DNA of 27,121 nt from a bacterium (lineage in GTDB: Bacteria > T1Sed10-126), in NCBI GenBank assembly GCA_003557545.1, contig PWOD01000229.1, positions 1-27,121 of the forward strand, read 5' to 3'. The position numbers and the translations under genes were made by a program. The notes beneath the pieces were generated by a model. It did not search any database. It worked only from the letters and a program-made list of their open reading frames with translations, and had not been told where the DNA came from. Shown here piece after piece: positions 13,456-22,107 of the stretch (position 1 is the stretch's first letter; each line of letters begins with the position of its first letter).

Positions 13456-14037
13456 CTATTCGGGGGGAGCCACCGCGTCACCGTCTAACCGCTGACGAAG
13501 CTGTTCACGGGCCTGTTCACGACCGAATTCCGTCTCCAGCCGCTCCATTTCATCAAACCCACGAGAAACTTCATCAAGGTTAGCTGAAACCATTACCCAG
13601 GCGTTAAACACTCCATTTTCCCGAGTAATCGCCCGCTCAACCTCACGCACCCCGTGAAGTTCTTCATCAACCACACGAACGGTCAGCTGCTCAAACACCG
13701 AAAGAATCTCAGCATCCGCTGCCTCACCCATTTCCTGCACATAATCCTCCTGAAAGGATTCAATGCTCTGGGCGAGCTGGCCGGCCAGCTGGTCGGTGGC
13801 ACGCAGACGTGCCCGGCGAATTGCAGTATTCAACTGCCGCGATTCAGCATTGGCCACTCCATAGATGGTGTCACTGGATTGGGGAGGAGAGATTACCCAG
13901 TCCGGCACATCAATACCCCAGGCACTGGTATCAACCGCCGGTTCCTCCACCTCGGCCTCACGACCTCCACAACCTACGGCGACAAACATAACCAGAACTA
14001 ATAACGCAACAGCTGCAAAACTTTTTCCCTTAAACAT
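13456..14037 (-). CDS. LPP20-family lipoprotein (first copy)
   Basis: The 193-residue product has a lipoprotein signal with lipobox AVGC and acylated Cys at residue 23. The mature part begins with PDWVISPP and IYGVANA, then AIRRARLRATDQLAGQL, the pattern of the LPP20 domain in outer-membrane lipoproteins of Helicobacter, Vibrio (FlgP-like) and others. The rest is rich in Glu and predicted helical. ATG 14037 has AAAGGAGG 7 bases upstream. It is the last gene of a four-lipoprotein operon, spaced 78 bases after the second LPP20-like gene, and is followed by a strong terminator. Exact role unknown; probably outer-membrane or cell-wall associated. Confidence 0.82.
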   Translation of the reverse strand: MFKGKSFAAVALLVLVMFVAVGCGGREAEVEEPAVDTSAWGIDVPDWVISPPQSSDTIYGVANAESRQLNTAIRRARLRATDQLAGQLAQSIESFQEDYVQEMGEAADAEILSVFEQLTVRVVDEELHGVREVERAITRENGVFNAWVMVSANLDEVSRGFDEMERLETEFGREQAREQLRQRLDGDAVAPPE

Positions 14038-14115
14038 AAGACTACCTCCTTTAAAAAATTTATTCCTCAGAGTAAAAATCCTAAAGTTTATATCTCGATA
14101 AAAACAGTTTAACAG

Positions 14116-15231
14116 TTAAAGCCTCAACATCTCCCGCTCAACCTGCTGAATAAAATCACCTTTGATGATCTGCTCAATTTCAGCCAGCATCCGCTGGGTG
14201 GCCGACTCGACTGTACTGGCCACAGCCCTACCATTACGTGTTACCGTTAATAAATTTTGCCCTGTTTCAAGGTGGTCAAACGCAATCGTGGCATCCCACT
14301 GGAGATGTTTGACCTGCTCCCTGTCAAACTCTACCAGCCGCAGCTGCAAGGTTGTATTGACCACCAGGTCAGCCTCGGAAGACTCACCAATCAGCCCAAA
14401 TCCCAGGCCATTTACGGCGCGCCGGGCCCAGGATTCCAGAACATCTCCGGCCCCATTCACGCTATGCTGACCGGCCAGCACGGGTTCCTCAACATATACG
14501 TTCAACCCCATTAATAACCGCATTCTCTCGTTTTGAATCTGTTCGGGCTCCGGTATTATTTCCGGCAACTCACGCCGAGTTGTTTCAATAATTTTCAACT
14601 GGTTCTTTAAATCAGCTGTTCGAAAAGCTGTCAGCTCAGCGGTTCCTATATATCTTAACTGCTCAAAAATCTCTTCCGCTTCCTGATATCTTTCATAAAG
14701 GTTGGCCACCTGGGCAATAAGGTTTTCAATCTGATCACGATAAATTCCGGCACTCTCGCGGCGATCTAAATAGGCCAGAGCATAACAGGTCTGTCCCCAG
14801 CCCTCTGCCGGAGTAATACACTCGGTAGGACCAACCCTTACGTTCATTAACTCCTCAGAAGATTTCACCTGAATCTGTCCAACCATTCTGGTCTGCTCGG
14901 CAAAACTTCTCTCATCATCGGTTACCATCTCAACATACTCTTCTTCTAAACGTTCATCCACTTCAATCTGTTGTGAAAAAATCCGACTGATCTCGGCTCG
15001 AGCGTTTTCCCGAGCTCCGCGGGAAGAGTTGGCGCTGGCAGTTCCAACTATATAACGTGAGAAGGGATACTCAGCCTCCGAATTAAGATACCATGACGGG
15101 ATTTCCGAAACAGCTTCTGCTGATTCCGATTCAGCTTCAGCCGTTGCACAGCCTGCCGTTAAAAAACCAACAAATAAAACTATCAAGCTGATCTTTAAAA
15201 TTCCGGCCCAAACAGCTCTACCATTCAACAT
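14116..15231 (-). CDS. LPP20-like lipoprotein, larger form
   Basis: From ATG 15231 the product is 371 residues, with lipobox LTAGC and acylated Cys28. The region after the signal (PSWYLN then YIVGTASANSSRGARENARAE) is the same LPP20-type pattern seen in the next gene. It continues with an ACYALAYLDR-like segment (here CYALAYLDRRES) and a coiled-coil-like helix. A C-terminal domain (about 235-371) has alternating strands like the LpoB/CsgG-type fold (VNTTLQLRLVEF), though this is only a resemblance. GTG 15240 is an alternative start. Position between a COG3014 gene and a second LPP20 gene marks it as part of a conserved envelope operon. Confidence 0.82.
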   Translation of the reverse strand: MLNGRAVWAGILKISLIVLFVGFLTAGCATAEAESESAEAVSEIPSWYLNSEAEYPFSRYIVGTASANSSRGARENARAEISRIFSQQIEVDERLEEEYVEMVTDDERSFAEQTRMVGQIQVKSSEELMNVRVGPTECITPAEGWGQTCYALAYLDRRESAGIYRDQIENLIAQVANLYERYQEAEEIFEQLRYIGTAELTAFRTADLKNQLKIIETTRRELPEIIPEPEQIQNERMRLLMGLNVYVEEPVLAGQHSVNGAGDVLESWARRAVNGLGFGLIGESSEADLVVNTTLQLRLVEFDREQVKHLQWDATIAFDHLETGQNLLTVTRNGRAVASTVESATQRMLAEIEQIIKGDFIQQVEREMLRL

Positions 15232-15312
15232 TTTCCCCACATCCTGTCAAAATATACTGTTTTCAAACTACCGGATACCGGTTTATTAACCTTATGCCAT
15301 AGTTGCATTATA

Positions 15313-16662
15313 CTACTGGAAAGCTCGGCCGACAACTAAATTTAAACTGTCAGAATCAACGGTTCTTTCCAGCTTCTCAGTTGAAACAACCCTACCCTGG
15401 GAGTAATACCTTATTTCAAACTGATAATCTCCAGGTGGGAGAGTTGTAAAGCCTACCTGGAACTGCCCGGGCAGGGTTCGCACCAGCCGTAAATCGGGCT
15501 GTTCACTCTGTTCAATATAAACCTCACCGGCGATCCAGGTGGCCAATCCCAAAACAGGGGACTGTCCCTCTGCCAGTTGACGGGCTTCTGAAGCGCCAAC
15601 ACGCTTGGCTATCGCTCTAATAAAGGCAGTTCCCATAATTGCTGGAAACCGTAATTGGAAAATATTTTCAGCAATTACATTGACATCTTCAAACGAGGCA
15701 AGAGTAACAAGTTGATTCCCCTCCTGGTAAATTCCCACCCGATCGATCGTTGTACCCCGCCGGACCATCTTCGGCAGTCCAACCTTTAAATGCTGACCAC
15801 TGCGCCAGGGAAGGTAAAGCTCCTGGGGCTGTTTAATCGGACCCAAGCCAAGTTTAACTATAAAATGAACCGGCTGTGCATCAGCTGACAGTTGAGGTCG
15901 TTGAGGCAACTCGGGGAAATCAAAGTTATAAAGTGCCGGCTGTTCCGAAAAAGCGCGGCGCATATGCTGCCAGTCAATCCGAACGCTATCCATCGATCTT
16001 TCATGCAAATAGACCATATAACCAATATAACGGGCCAGTGCACTAATGTGAAATTCCGCGGCCTGGACGGCAAAATCCAGTGCGGTATCAGAACTGTCCT
16101 GCTCAACAAAATCTCTATCAAAGGCAGCATCTCGATAATAATCAGCCCGTTCCTGATACCGATCATACATATAGTTAAGCTTGGTATCAAGCTTACGCGC
16201 TTCCACCCGAGCCGATTCCGGCTGGCCTAATTTTAAATAGTTAAGTGCCTTAAAGATATTTATATAAAGGTCTTCATGAGGATCGGCTTCATATTCCGTC
16301 TCGTTGGGATTGGTAATAAAAGCGTAGCCTACCTCAGATATTCTGGTAGTAAAAAGCTCATCCATTCGATCGTCGGCCAGGGTTAACAGCTCATTGCTCC
16401 GCTGATAATCACCGGCATAATGAAGGGCTATACCCTTTTCTATCCAGTAAAGAACCCTGTCCTTTTCCTGATAGCGCCGCTCAGCCCGAGCCGTCCTCAA
16501 TATCTCAGCCGAAGTTTGATAGTCACGCTGTTTTAGAGCCTCTTCCAGCGGTTCATAATGGGTTAAATGGGGGGAAGCACATCCAGACAACAGAAATATC
16601 CCGAGCAGAATCATCAACAGCTGTGAACTATTAAACCGGCTCTGCTTAACTAGAGATGCCAT
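15313..16662 (-). CDS. COG3014-family lipoprotein
   Basis: The 449-residue product has lipobox LLSGC and acylated Cys28. The N-terminal half is a TPR-like helical array: DYQTSAEILRTARAERRYQEKDRVLY and KGIALHYAGDYQRSNELL. It then has the LYINIFKALNYLKLGQPESARVEARKLD block that marks COG3014 proteins. The C-terminal half is beta-rich. COG3014 genes are known beside LpoB-like and LPP20-like genes in several Gram-negative phyla, as here. The protein is probably anchored in the outer membrane facing the periplasm; no reaction is known. ATG 16662 has AGGGAGGG upstream. It follows the lpoB-like gene by 70 bases. Confidence 0.88.
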   Translation of the reverse strand: MASLVKQSRFNSSQLLMILLGIFLLSGCASPHLTHYEPLEEALKQRDYQTSAEILRTARAERRYQEKDRVLYWIEKGIALHYAGDYQRSNELLTLADDRMDELFTTRISEVGYAFITNPNETEYEADPHEDLYINIFKALNYLKLGQPESARVEARKLDTKLNYMYDRYQERADYYRDAAFDRDFVEQDSSDTALDFAVQAAEFHISALARYIGYMVYLHERSMDSVRIDWQHMRRAFSEQPALYNFDFPELPQRPQLSADAQPVHFIVKLGLGPIKQPQELYLPWRSGQHLKVGLPKMVRRGTTIDRVGIYQEGNQLVTLASFEDVNVIAENIFQLRFPAIMGTAFIRAIAKRVGASEARQLAEGQSPVLGLATWIAGEVYIEQSEQPDLRLVRTLPGQFQVGFTTLPPGDYQFEIRYYSQGRVVSTEKLERTVDSDSLNLVVGRAFQ

Positions 16663-16732
16663 ACCTGTTCCCTCCCTCCAGTAGGAGCTTGATCAGAATC
16701 AACTCAAACAACCCGCTGAGCACCAGGATAGT

Positions 16733-17353
16733 TTACCAACTATAAGATGAACGATCGATTCTTTTTTGAATCCGCTTTTCACCAATCCAGACAGTTTCTG
16801 CCGTCTCTACATTAATCAACCGCAGATCCGTATGATACTGAACGGCGCTGACTCCAGAAATTCGCTGAGTGGTTGAGTAGAGGGCGCCGCGCAGCATAAA
16901 ATCCGCACCCAGTTCCTGGGCAAATGCAGCGGCGGTTTCAGCTGTGGCACGGGCTTCCTGATGCAGCCTTTCATCCTGCAGAGCTTCACGAGCATCCCCG
17001 CCGGCAACAAAAGAAACCTGGCCGGAATTGATCAGAACTCTTTCAAAAGATCCAACAAAGGTCTCAACATCAATATGTTCGTCGGTTCGATTTGCAATAT
17101 TACCAACTACCACCCGGGGCCGCCCTTCATTAGTACGTCGCCAGTTGTCCAGCCAGGCCTGACTGAGCACGTCATCAATCATCGATTCCGCCACCCTTCG
17201 AGCATCACCCTCATTCCAACGACCGGTTAAATCTATATCCTCGTCGGCATCCAACCGGGCTACCTGGGGTTGGGATGTCCCGCAACCTGTGACCAGTACA
17301 ATCCCCGATAGAAATAGAGCTGTTACCAGAAGTAAAATAGCTTTTTTTAACAT
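16733..17353 (-). CDS. LpoB-like lipoprotein (putative penicillin-binding-protein activator)
   Basis: The 206-residue product has lipobox LVTGC with acylated Cys24. The mature part follows the LpoB/COG3417 pattern: LTGRWNEGDARRVAESMI, RPRVVVGNIANRTDEHID, then ELGADFMLRGAL and a final VWIGEKRIQKRI strand. Enterobacterial LpoB crosses the periplasm from the outer membrane to stimulate PBP1b. No PBP gene is in the window, so here the partner is unknown. ATG 17353 follows GGGGGC by 7 bases, and a good promoter lies upstream at 17425-17454. It leads the four-lipoprotein operon. Confidence 0.85.
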   Translation of the reverse strand: MLKKAILLLVTALFLSGIVLVTGCGTSQPQVARLDADEDIDLTGRWNEGDARRVAESMIDDVLSQAWLDNWRRTNEGRPRVVVGNIANRTDEHIDVETFVGSFERVLINSGQVSFVAGGDAREALQDERLHQEARATAETAAAFAQELGADFMLRGALYSTTQRISGVSAVQYHTDLRLINVETAETVWIGEKRIQKRIDRSSYSW

Positions 17354-17424
17354 AATTTTCGCCCCCTGCTAAATTTTTAAAGCACTCATCAGTATCTTAT
17401 CCTGTCCACAATTATTACGCCCCT

Positions 17425-17454
17425 ATAATACTTCAGACCTTACTCGGCTGTCAA
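17425..17454 (-). promoter_or_regulatory. Sigma70-type promoter of the lipoprotein operon
   Basis: On the minus strand consensus TTGACA (17449-17454) and TATTAT (17425-17430) are 18 bases apart, 71 bases upstream of the lpoB-like ATG. Its -35 box lies 11 bases past the mlaA stop codon, so the lipoprotein operon can be transcribed apart from the mla operon. I see no terminator between them, so read-through is possible. Confidence 0.65.
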
Positions 17455-17465
17455 TATAACTAAAA

Positions 17466-18296
17466 TCAATGACAGGGCTGCATGCTTTCATAAAAATCTT
17501 TGACTGCAATATAGGGATCCAGTGCAAACTGCTCAAGCTGTTTATACTCCCTCAAATAAGGGCCCGAGCTGTTAAGAAGATTCAGGGTTCTACCCCCCGT
17601 GGCAACTTCGATCTCCTGGTAATTCATCGGATCCAAAAAACCATCGGCGACCATCCCCCCGGTACCTCGCAGCGAGGAAGGGCCAAGAAATGGCCAGACG
17701 ATATAAAATCCATCACCCACCCCCCAGCAGGCCATGGTCTGATTGAAATCGTGGGGCTTCTGTTCCAGATGTTCACCCGCCACATCAAACAATCCGCCCA
17801 GGCCAAAGGTCGTGTTGATCAGGAACCGGCCGAAAGCATTGTGGGCGGCAGAACCTTCCAGTTGAAACAGCGCATTAACAAAATTTACCGGCTCGATTAA
17901 ATTCGAGAAAAAATTGCCGATAGATCGGCGCACCGGATGGGGTGTTATCTTTTCATAGCCACTAACCGCCGGATCCAGCAGATAAAGATAAAATCTATCG
18001 TTAAAAGCAAAGGTTAATCTATTTAACCGCTCCAACGGATCAGAGATCGGCTCGGGCTGTTCAGAGGGCTCATCAAACTCTGTTTCAAACGGATCCCGAT
18101 AATCTCGCTCATGCCAATCACGGGCCGCCACAGGAAGCTCGGCCAGCAGTAAAAATATTAGAAAACAAAGGCCGCAAACAACAAAATATCCCGATGATCT
18201 ACGACCAGATTTAGCCGATTGCTGAATAGCTTGTTGCTCCTTTTTAAAAGTTTTTTTCAACCCTTTCGGAACAGCAGTCGAACTGAACTCACTCAA
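17466..18296 (-). CDS. mlaA: MlaA/VacJ-family outer-membrane lipid-removal protein
   Basis: The conserved MlaA core is clear: DPLERLNRLTFAFNDRFY, FFSNLIEPVNFVNALFQL, GRFLINTTFGLGGLFDVA, DFNQTMACWGVGDGFYIVWPFLGPSSLRGTGG and the final DPYIAVKDFYE. In E. coli MlaA is a lipoprotein ring that removes phospholipid from the outer leaflet and hands it to MlaC. Here the signal segment (about 40-60 residues after the start given) ends LPVAARD and contains no lipobox, so the protein may be cut by signal peptidase I. The start is uncertain. TTG 18296 overlaps the mlaC stop but has only a weak GGA site; an ATT at 18227 has AAGGAG 9 bases before it and would give a compact signal peptide; the frame is open back to TTG 18350. 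Last gene of the mla operon. Confidence 0.85.
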   Translation of the reverse strand: MSEFSSTAVPKGLKKTFKKEQQAIQQSAKSGRRSSGYFVVCGLCFLIFLLLAELPVAARDWHERDYRDPFETEFDEPSEQPEPISDPLERLNRLTFAFNDRFYLYLLDPAVSGYEKITPHPVRRSIGNFFSNLIEPVNFVNALFQLEGSAAHNAFGRFLINTTFGLGGLFDVAGEHLEQKPHDFNQTMACWGVGDGFYIVWPFLGPSSLRGTGGMVADGFLDPMNYQEIEVATGGRTLNLLNSSGPYLREYKQLEQFALDPYIAVKDFYESMQPCH

Positions 18297-18981
18297 CTTT
18301 ATCCAGAGGTACCAGTTCATCGGGAGCTGCGGTTGGATCATCATCCTCAACCCGCTGTTTTAGCAGATCGATTAAATAATCGATAGAATTTCTCGCCAGA
18401 ATATTGCTGAATTGCCGGCGATAATTCTGCACCAGTCCGATTCCCTCGACCTCAAAATCATAGATCTTCCAGCCCGGATCGGCAGCAATCAGACTGAACA
18501 TCAGACGAACCACTTGCCGGTCCCCCTCAAGCACCATTTCCGCCCTGGTATGAACCCTGGCATATCGACCATCGCGGGTTACCTGAGTATCCCCCAGGGT
18601 GATATCGACAATCTGATAATCCCCACCGGCTTCTTCGGCAAGATCTCCGGTCAACCGGTTGACATAGACATCGGTTAGCAACTTCGAAAATAGATCGACC
18701 AGCTGATCTATCTGCTCGTCAGTTGCCTGCCGGGCATAAGGCCCCAGGGCCCGAAAAGTCATCTCCTCAAAATCAAAATCCTCCCGGGCCAGATCAACCA
18801 GTTGCTCACGAACAGTATCTGATTTTAAGGAACTCATCAGATCTGTATCCTCAAGGATCGAGAGAACCTCATCGATCTTCTCCTGCAGATAATCCTCAGG
18901 AGCCATTGTAAATCCCGGTTCCACTGTGAATAGCAGTAAAAAAGCTACAAATAATAAAGAAATCAGTCGTTTGCTCACCAC
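18289..18981 (-). CDS. mlaC: MlaC-like periplasmic phospholipid carrier
   Basis: The 230-residue product has a signal peptide (residues about 1-26, ending GFTMA) and the MlaC/Ttg2D pattern: DLAREDFDFEEMTFRALGPYARQAT, FSKLLTDVYVNRL, then GRYARVHTRAEM and PGWKIYDFEVEGIGLVQNYRRQFSNIL. MlaC shuttles phospholipids between MlaA and the inner-membrane MlaFED complex. The start is GTG 18981 with GAGGAGG 7 bases upstream, overlapping the mlaD stop by 7 bases. The C-terminus ends in an acidic tail beyond the usual domain. Confidence 0.92.
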   Translation of the reverse strand: MVSKRLISLLFVAFLLLFTVEPGFTMAPEDYLQEKIDEVLSILEDTDLMSSLKSDTVREQLVDLAREDFDFEEMTFRALGPYARQATDEQIDQLVDLFSKLLTDVYVNRLTGDLAEEAGGDYQIVDITLGDTQVTRDGRYARVHTRAEMVLEGDRQVVRLMFSLIAADPGWKIYDFEVEGIGLVQNYRRQFSNILARNSIDYLIDLLKQRVEDDDPTAAPDELVPLDKVE

Positions 18982-19433
18982 AGTTCATCCTCCTCGCCAA
19001 AAATAAATCGTGACAGCATATCCTCTATTAATAACGGTGGATTGGTCTCAACTATTTCACCGGTACCGTCCTTGGGAATATTTTCCCGACCATGTCCGGG
19101 AGAAATAGCAATATACTGTTCCCCCAGCAGACCCTCGGTCCTGATCGATGCTTCGGTTCCGGGATCCGGCAGTTCTACATCATGATCGATTCTCAGGGTT
19201 ACCCGGGCCTGATAATTTTCAAGCTCAATATTTGAAACCGTTCCAATCTTCACACCAATCAACCTGACTGCTGTATTTTCTTTCAGCCCGGTAACATCTG
19301 AAAAGACTGCTTCGACCGTATAACGGTTTCTGCCCAGGATATCCACGTCACCAAAACTAATCGAAAGATAGGCCAACGAAAGAATCCCTAAAATCAAAAA
19401 TAAACCTACAATAATGTCAACCTTGCGAATCAT
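18975..19433 (-). CDS. mlaD: MlaD-like inner-membrane MCE-domain protein
   Basis: ATG 19433 (MIRKVDIIVG) is the true start: GGAGG lies 8 bases upstream and the preceding in-frame codons belong to the mlaF reading region. The 152-residue product has a single N-terminal membrane helix, then one MCE domain (YTVEAVFSDVTGLKENTAVRLIGVKIGTVSNIEL and RTEGLLGEQYIAISPG). MlaD forms a hexameric ring on the periplasmic side of MlaE and binds phospholipid. It is of normal MlaD length with a short C-terminal tail. It overlaps mlaF by 17 bases and mlaC by 7, so coupling is likely. Confidence 0.93.
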   Translation of the reverse strand: MIRKVDIIVGLFLILGILSLAYLSISFGDVDILGRNRYTVEAVFSDVTGLKENTAVRLIGVKIGTVSNIELENYQARVTLRIDHDVELPDPGTEASIRTEGLLGEQYIAISPGHGRENIPKDGTGEIVETNPPLLIEDMLSRFIFGEEDELW

Positions 19434-20181
19434 TTTTAACCGCCTCCAGTGGTCCTTGCAACGCCTCAATAACAAAGTTTTGGACGGAAGGATGTTCAAA
19501 TTCCATAAATTCTTCAGGGGTTGTCTGTATACGAATAACTCCTTCATCAAGCATAGCCACTCTGTTAACTATCTGGAAAACTTTCTGGAAATTGTGGGTC
19601 ACTATAACAGCTGTAAATTTAAACTCCTCATGTAAATCACAGATTAGTCGTAAGATTGAGTTGCCAATCAACGGATCAAGACCGGTAGTCGGCTCATCAA
19701 AAAATATGATCTTTGGTTCTCCCACAAGTGTACGGGCCAGAGCAGCTCTTTTTTGCATTCCTCCACTCAATTCAGCCGGATATTTATCGACTGCTTCGCT
19801 CAAACCAACCCGCTGGAGATATTTTTCCACACGAGCATTGATCTGGGTCCGGGTCATCCTGGTTTTTTCTCGCAGGGGAAAAGCTAAATTATCGTAAACA
19901 GTCATCGAATCAAACAGAGCACCTGCCTGAAAAAGCATCCCTATACGATCACGTATACTGGCCAATTCTTTACCGCGGGACCTGTGGATGTCTACATCAT
20001 CAATCAAAACCTCGCCGGAATCAGGTTCCAGCAACCCCACCAGAGTCCTCAACAGGACCGATTTCCCCGCTCCGCTAGCCCCCAGCAGCGCTAATATTTC
20101 ACCATCTTCAACCGTCATATCCACCCCGTTTAACACCTGTTGTGCGGCCAGTTCCTTTCGTAAATTTTTAACTACTATCAT
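19417..20181 (-). CDS. mlaF: MlaF-like ABC ATPase of the Mla transporter
   Basis: The 254-residue product carries an intact ABC ATPase: Walker A GASGAGKS, Q-loop region LFQAGALFDSMTVYDN (the ALFDSMT block is typical of MlaF), signature LSGGMQKR, Walker B IIFFDEPTTGLDP and the switch His in VTHNF. It would power phospholipid movement by MlaE at the inner membrane. ATG 20181 follows GGGAG by 9 bases. It lies 16 bases after the mlaE stop codon. Confidence 0.95.
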   Translation of the reverse strand: MIVVKNLRKELAAQQVLNGVDMTVEDGEILALLGASGAGKSVLLRTLVGLLEPDSGEVLIDDVDIHRSRGKELASIRDRIGMLFQAGALFDSMTVYDNLAFPLREKTRMTRTQINARVEKYLQRVGLSEAVDKYPAELSGGMQKRAALARTLVGEPKIIFFDEPTTGLDPLIGNSILRLICDLHEEFKFTAVIVTHNFQKVFQIVNRVAMLDEGVIRIQTTPEEFMEFEHPSVQNFVIEALQGPLEAVKNDSQG

Positions 20182-20197
20182 ATTATTCTACTCCCTT

Positions 20198-20968
20198 TTA
20201 AAACATCAACGAGGTCATGATGTAATTTGAAACAAGTATCAAAACGCTGGAGAGAACAACGGCTTCGGTCGACGCACGACCGACTCCCTCGGCGCCCCGG
20301 CCGGTATAAAATCCCTTGTAAGTACTGACCCAGGCGACAATCCCACCAAAAACAAATGCTTTAATCGAACCATACAATATATCATTGAAGATAACGAAAT
20401 CAATAACCCCACCGAAATAACTTCCATAACTTACCCCCAACAGTCCACCAGTTACAAAATAACCGGCAAATATTCCAACAAAATTAAAAATTCCCGTGAG
20501 TAAGACAACAGAAATAAGGGAGGCAACAAAGATTGGCGCCATGAAATAACGGAAAGGATTAAGGTTCATGATCTTCAAGGCATCAAACTGCTCTGTGATC
20601 TGCATTACGCCCAGTTCAGAAGCAATCGAGGAACCAGCTCGACCGGCAACCATAATGGCGCAGACAACCGGTCCCAACTCCCGCAGCAAAGCAAGTGATA
20701 CAAGTGTTCCCACGCGACCGGAGGCACCAAACTGGGCCAGGGTATGCTGACCGTGAAGTCCCATAACCGCACCGGTGAAAGCACTGATCAAAATAATTAA
20801 CCAGAGGGATTTGGTGCCAATAAAATTTATCCGATTAATAATCCGATCAAGCTTGATCGGAGGAACAAAGATATAGAGCAGGGTTTTACCGAGAAATTTA
20901 CCGAATAATCCCAGTCTACCCACCGAATATCTCGCTGACCTTCCAAACTTAGCAAAAAAATCTATCAT
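20198..20968 (-). CDS. mlaE: MlaE-like ABC permease
   Basis: The 256-residue membrane protein has the MlaE family core: TGAVMGLHGQHTLAQFGA, ALLRELGPVVCAIMVAGRAGSSIASELGVMQITEQFDAL and the later FIFGGIVAW-like membrane segment (here FVFGGIVAWVSTYKGF), with about five membrane helices. It is the permease of the MlaFEDB-type complex. No MlaB (STAS) gene is present, as is common outside Proteobacteria. ATG 20968 is preferred over the upstream TTG 20992, although its ribosome site (GCGAG) is weak. It leads the mla operon and has a promoter at 21011-21039. Confidence 0.93.
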   Translation of the reverse strand: MIDFFAKFGRSARYSVGRLGLFGKFLGKTLLYIFVPPIKLDRIINRINFIGTKSLWLIILISAFTGAVMGLHGQHTLAQFGASGRVGTLVSLALLRELGPVVCAIMVAGRAGSSIASELGVMQITEQFDALKIMNLNPFRYFMAPIFVASLISVVLLTGIFNFVGIFAGYFVTGGLLGVSYGSYFGGVIDFVIFNDILYGSIKAFVFGGIVAWVSTYKGFYTGRGAEGVGRASTEAVVLSSVLILVSNYIMTSLMF

Positions 20969-21010
20969 CAGTTCTCGCGCCCCTGACTGCAAGCTTAATC
21001 AAACCACCAT

Positions 21011-21039
21011 ATTATAACAGAAAAAGAGCAACCGACCAA
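21011..21039 (-). promoter_or_regulatory. Promoter of the mla operon
   Basis: On the minus strand TTGGTC (21034-21039) and consensus TATAAT (21011-21016) are 17 bases apart, 42 bases upstream of the chosen mlaE ATG. The spacing is ideal and the -10 is perfect; the -35 matches only in its first half. Confidence 0.6.
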
Positions 21040-21231
21040 AACCGGCTATTAATATCTTTTATCCGGTTGCAGTTTTTTCTAATTACCAGTACAATTTAAT
21101 TAAACTCAAGCAGTCCTTCCGCCTTTTCCCATGAATAACGTTCCTGGTACTGGCCACTATCAGAGAAGTGGGAGCGGGAGACAGCTTTTACCTGGCCGAG
21201 CAGAATAAATTGCTTTTACAAGGAGTTAAAA

Positions 21232-22107
21232 ATGACTGTATCAAACTGTTCCAGGTCGCCGCAAAGGCTGCGGGCCGATCTCCATCTACACACCATGCAC
21301 AGCGACGGTGCTTTAACCCCCTCAGCTCTATTAAGGATCGCCGCTGGCAATGGTCTAAAACTGCTGTCTATCACCGATCACGATAGTGTGGCTGGAATTC
21401 CCGAAGCCGAACGGGCAGCTCACAAATATAAACTGCTGTTTATCCCGGGAGTTGAACTGGAGGCTTTTATAGAAACCGAGCCCGGCCACTATCATTCGGT
21501 GCATCTACTGGGATATGGACTCAACTACAGGGAAACCGCACTGGTTGAATACCTTGCTGAAATACGTGAAGCCCGCCTGGAGCGGCTGCAGGGAATGCTC
21601 GGGAAATTACGTAATCTGGGAATCAAGGTCGATTTTTCCGCGGTTCAAAAAAACGCTACCGGTGAATCGGTAGGACGGGTTCACCTGGCCCGGACCCTCA
21701 AACAGAACAATCATGTCCAGAGTTTTGATCAGGCTTTTGAGCGTTATATCGGCAATGATCGACCTGCTTATGTGGCCAAGCCCCGCCATTCCCCACGGAA
21801 GATCATCAGGCTGATCCATGACTGTGGTGGAATTGCTGTCTGGGCCCACCCTTACTTTACAGGCAACGACGACCTGCTGCCGGAACTTATCAAGCAGGGA
21901 GTTGACGGGCTGGAAGCTTATCATCACGAGTTTAATCAACAGACCACAGAACACTACCTGCAACTGGCCGAACAAAATAATCTGTTAATAACCGGAGGTT
22001 CTGATTTTCATGGAACAATGGAAGAACAGTTTGAACCAGGTGATTGGTGGTATGAAGCTAACTCATTAGAGCAGTGGCACAGACTGTCATCAGTTTCCCT
22101 CGTTTAA
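21232..22107 (+). CDS. PHP-domain phosphoesterase (TrpH/YciV-like)
   Basis: The 291-residue product has the metal-binding motifs of PHP phosphoesterases: ADLHLHTMHSDGALTP, LSITDHDSVAG, the later IAVWAHPYF and the final GGSDFHG. Family members cleave phosphate from nucleoside 3',5'-bisphosphates or small RNAs with three metal ions; the best-studied is E. coli YciV (RNase AM). ATG 21232 follows AAGGAG by 6 bases. The gene is convergent with the rhomboid gene and their 3' ends overlap by 18 bases. Confidence 0.92.
   Translation: MTVSNCSRSPQRLRADLHLHTMHSDGALTPSALLRIAAGNGLKLLSITDHDSVAGIPEAERAAHKYKLLFIPGVELEAFIETEPGHYHSVHLLGYGLNYRETALVEYLAEIREARLERLQGMLGKLRNLGIKVDFSAVQKNATGESVGRVHLARTLKQNNHVQSFDQAFERYIGNDRPAYVAKPRHSPRKIIRLIHDCGGIAVWAHPYFTGNDDLLPELIKQGVDGLEAYHHEFNQQTTEHYLQLAEQNNLLITGGSDFHGTMEEQFEPGDWWYEANSLEQWHRLSSVSLV

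Noticed and set aside
21039-21080. Terminator-like CCGG stem with a T-run before the PHP gene
   Set aside because: The stem is about 6 bp with a long loop, and no plus-strand gene lies upstream to be terminated.
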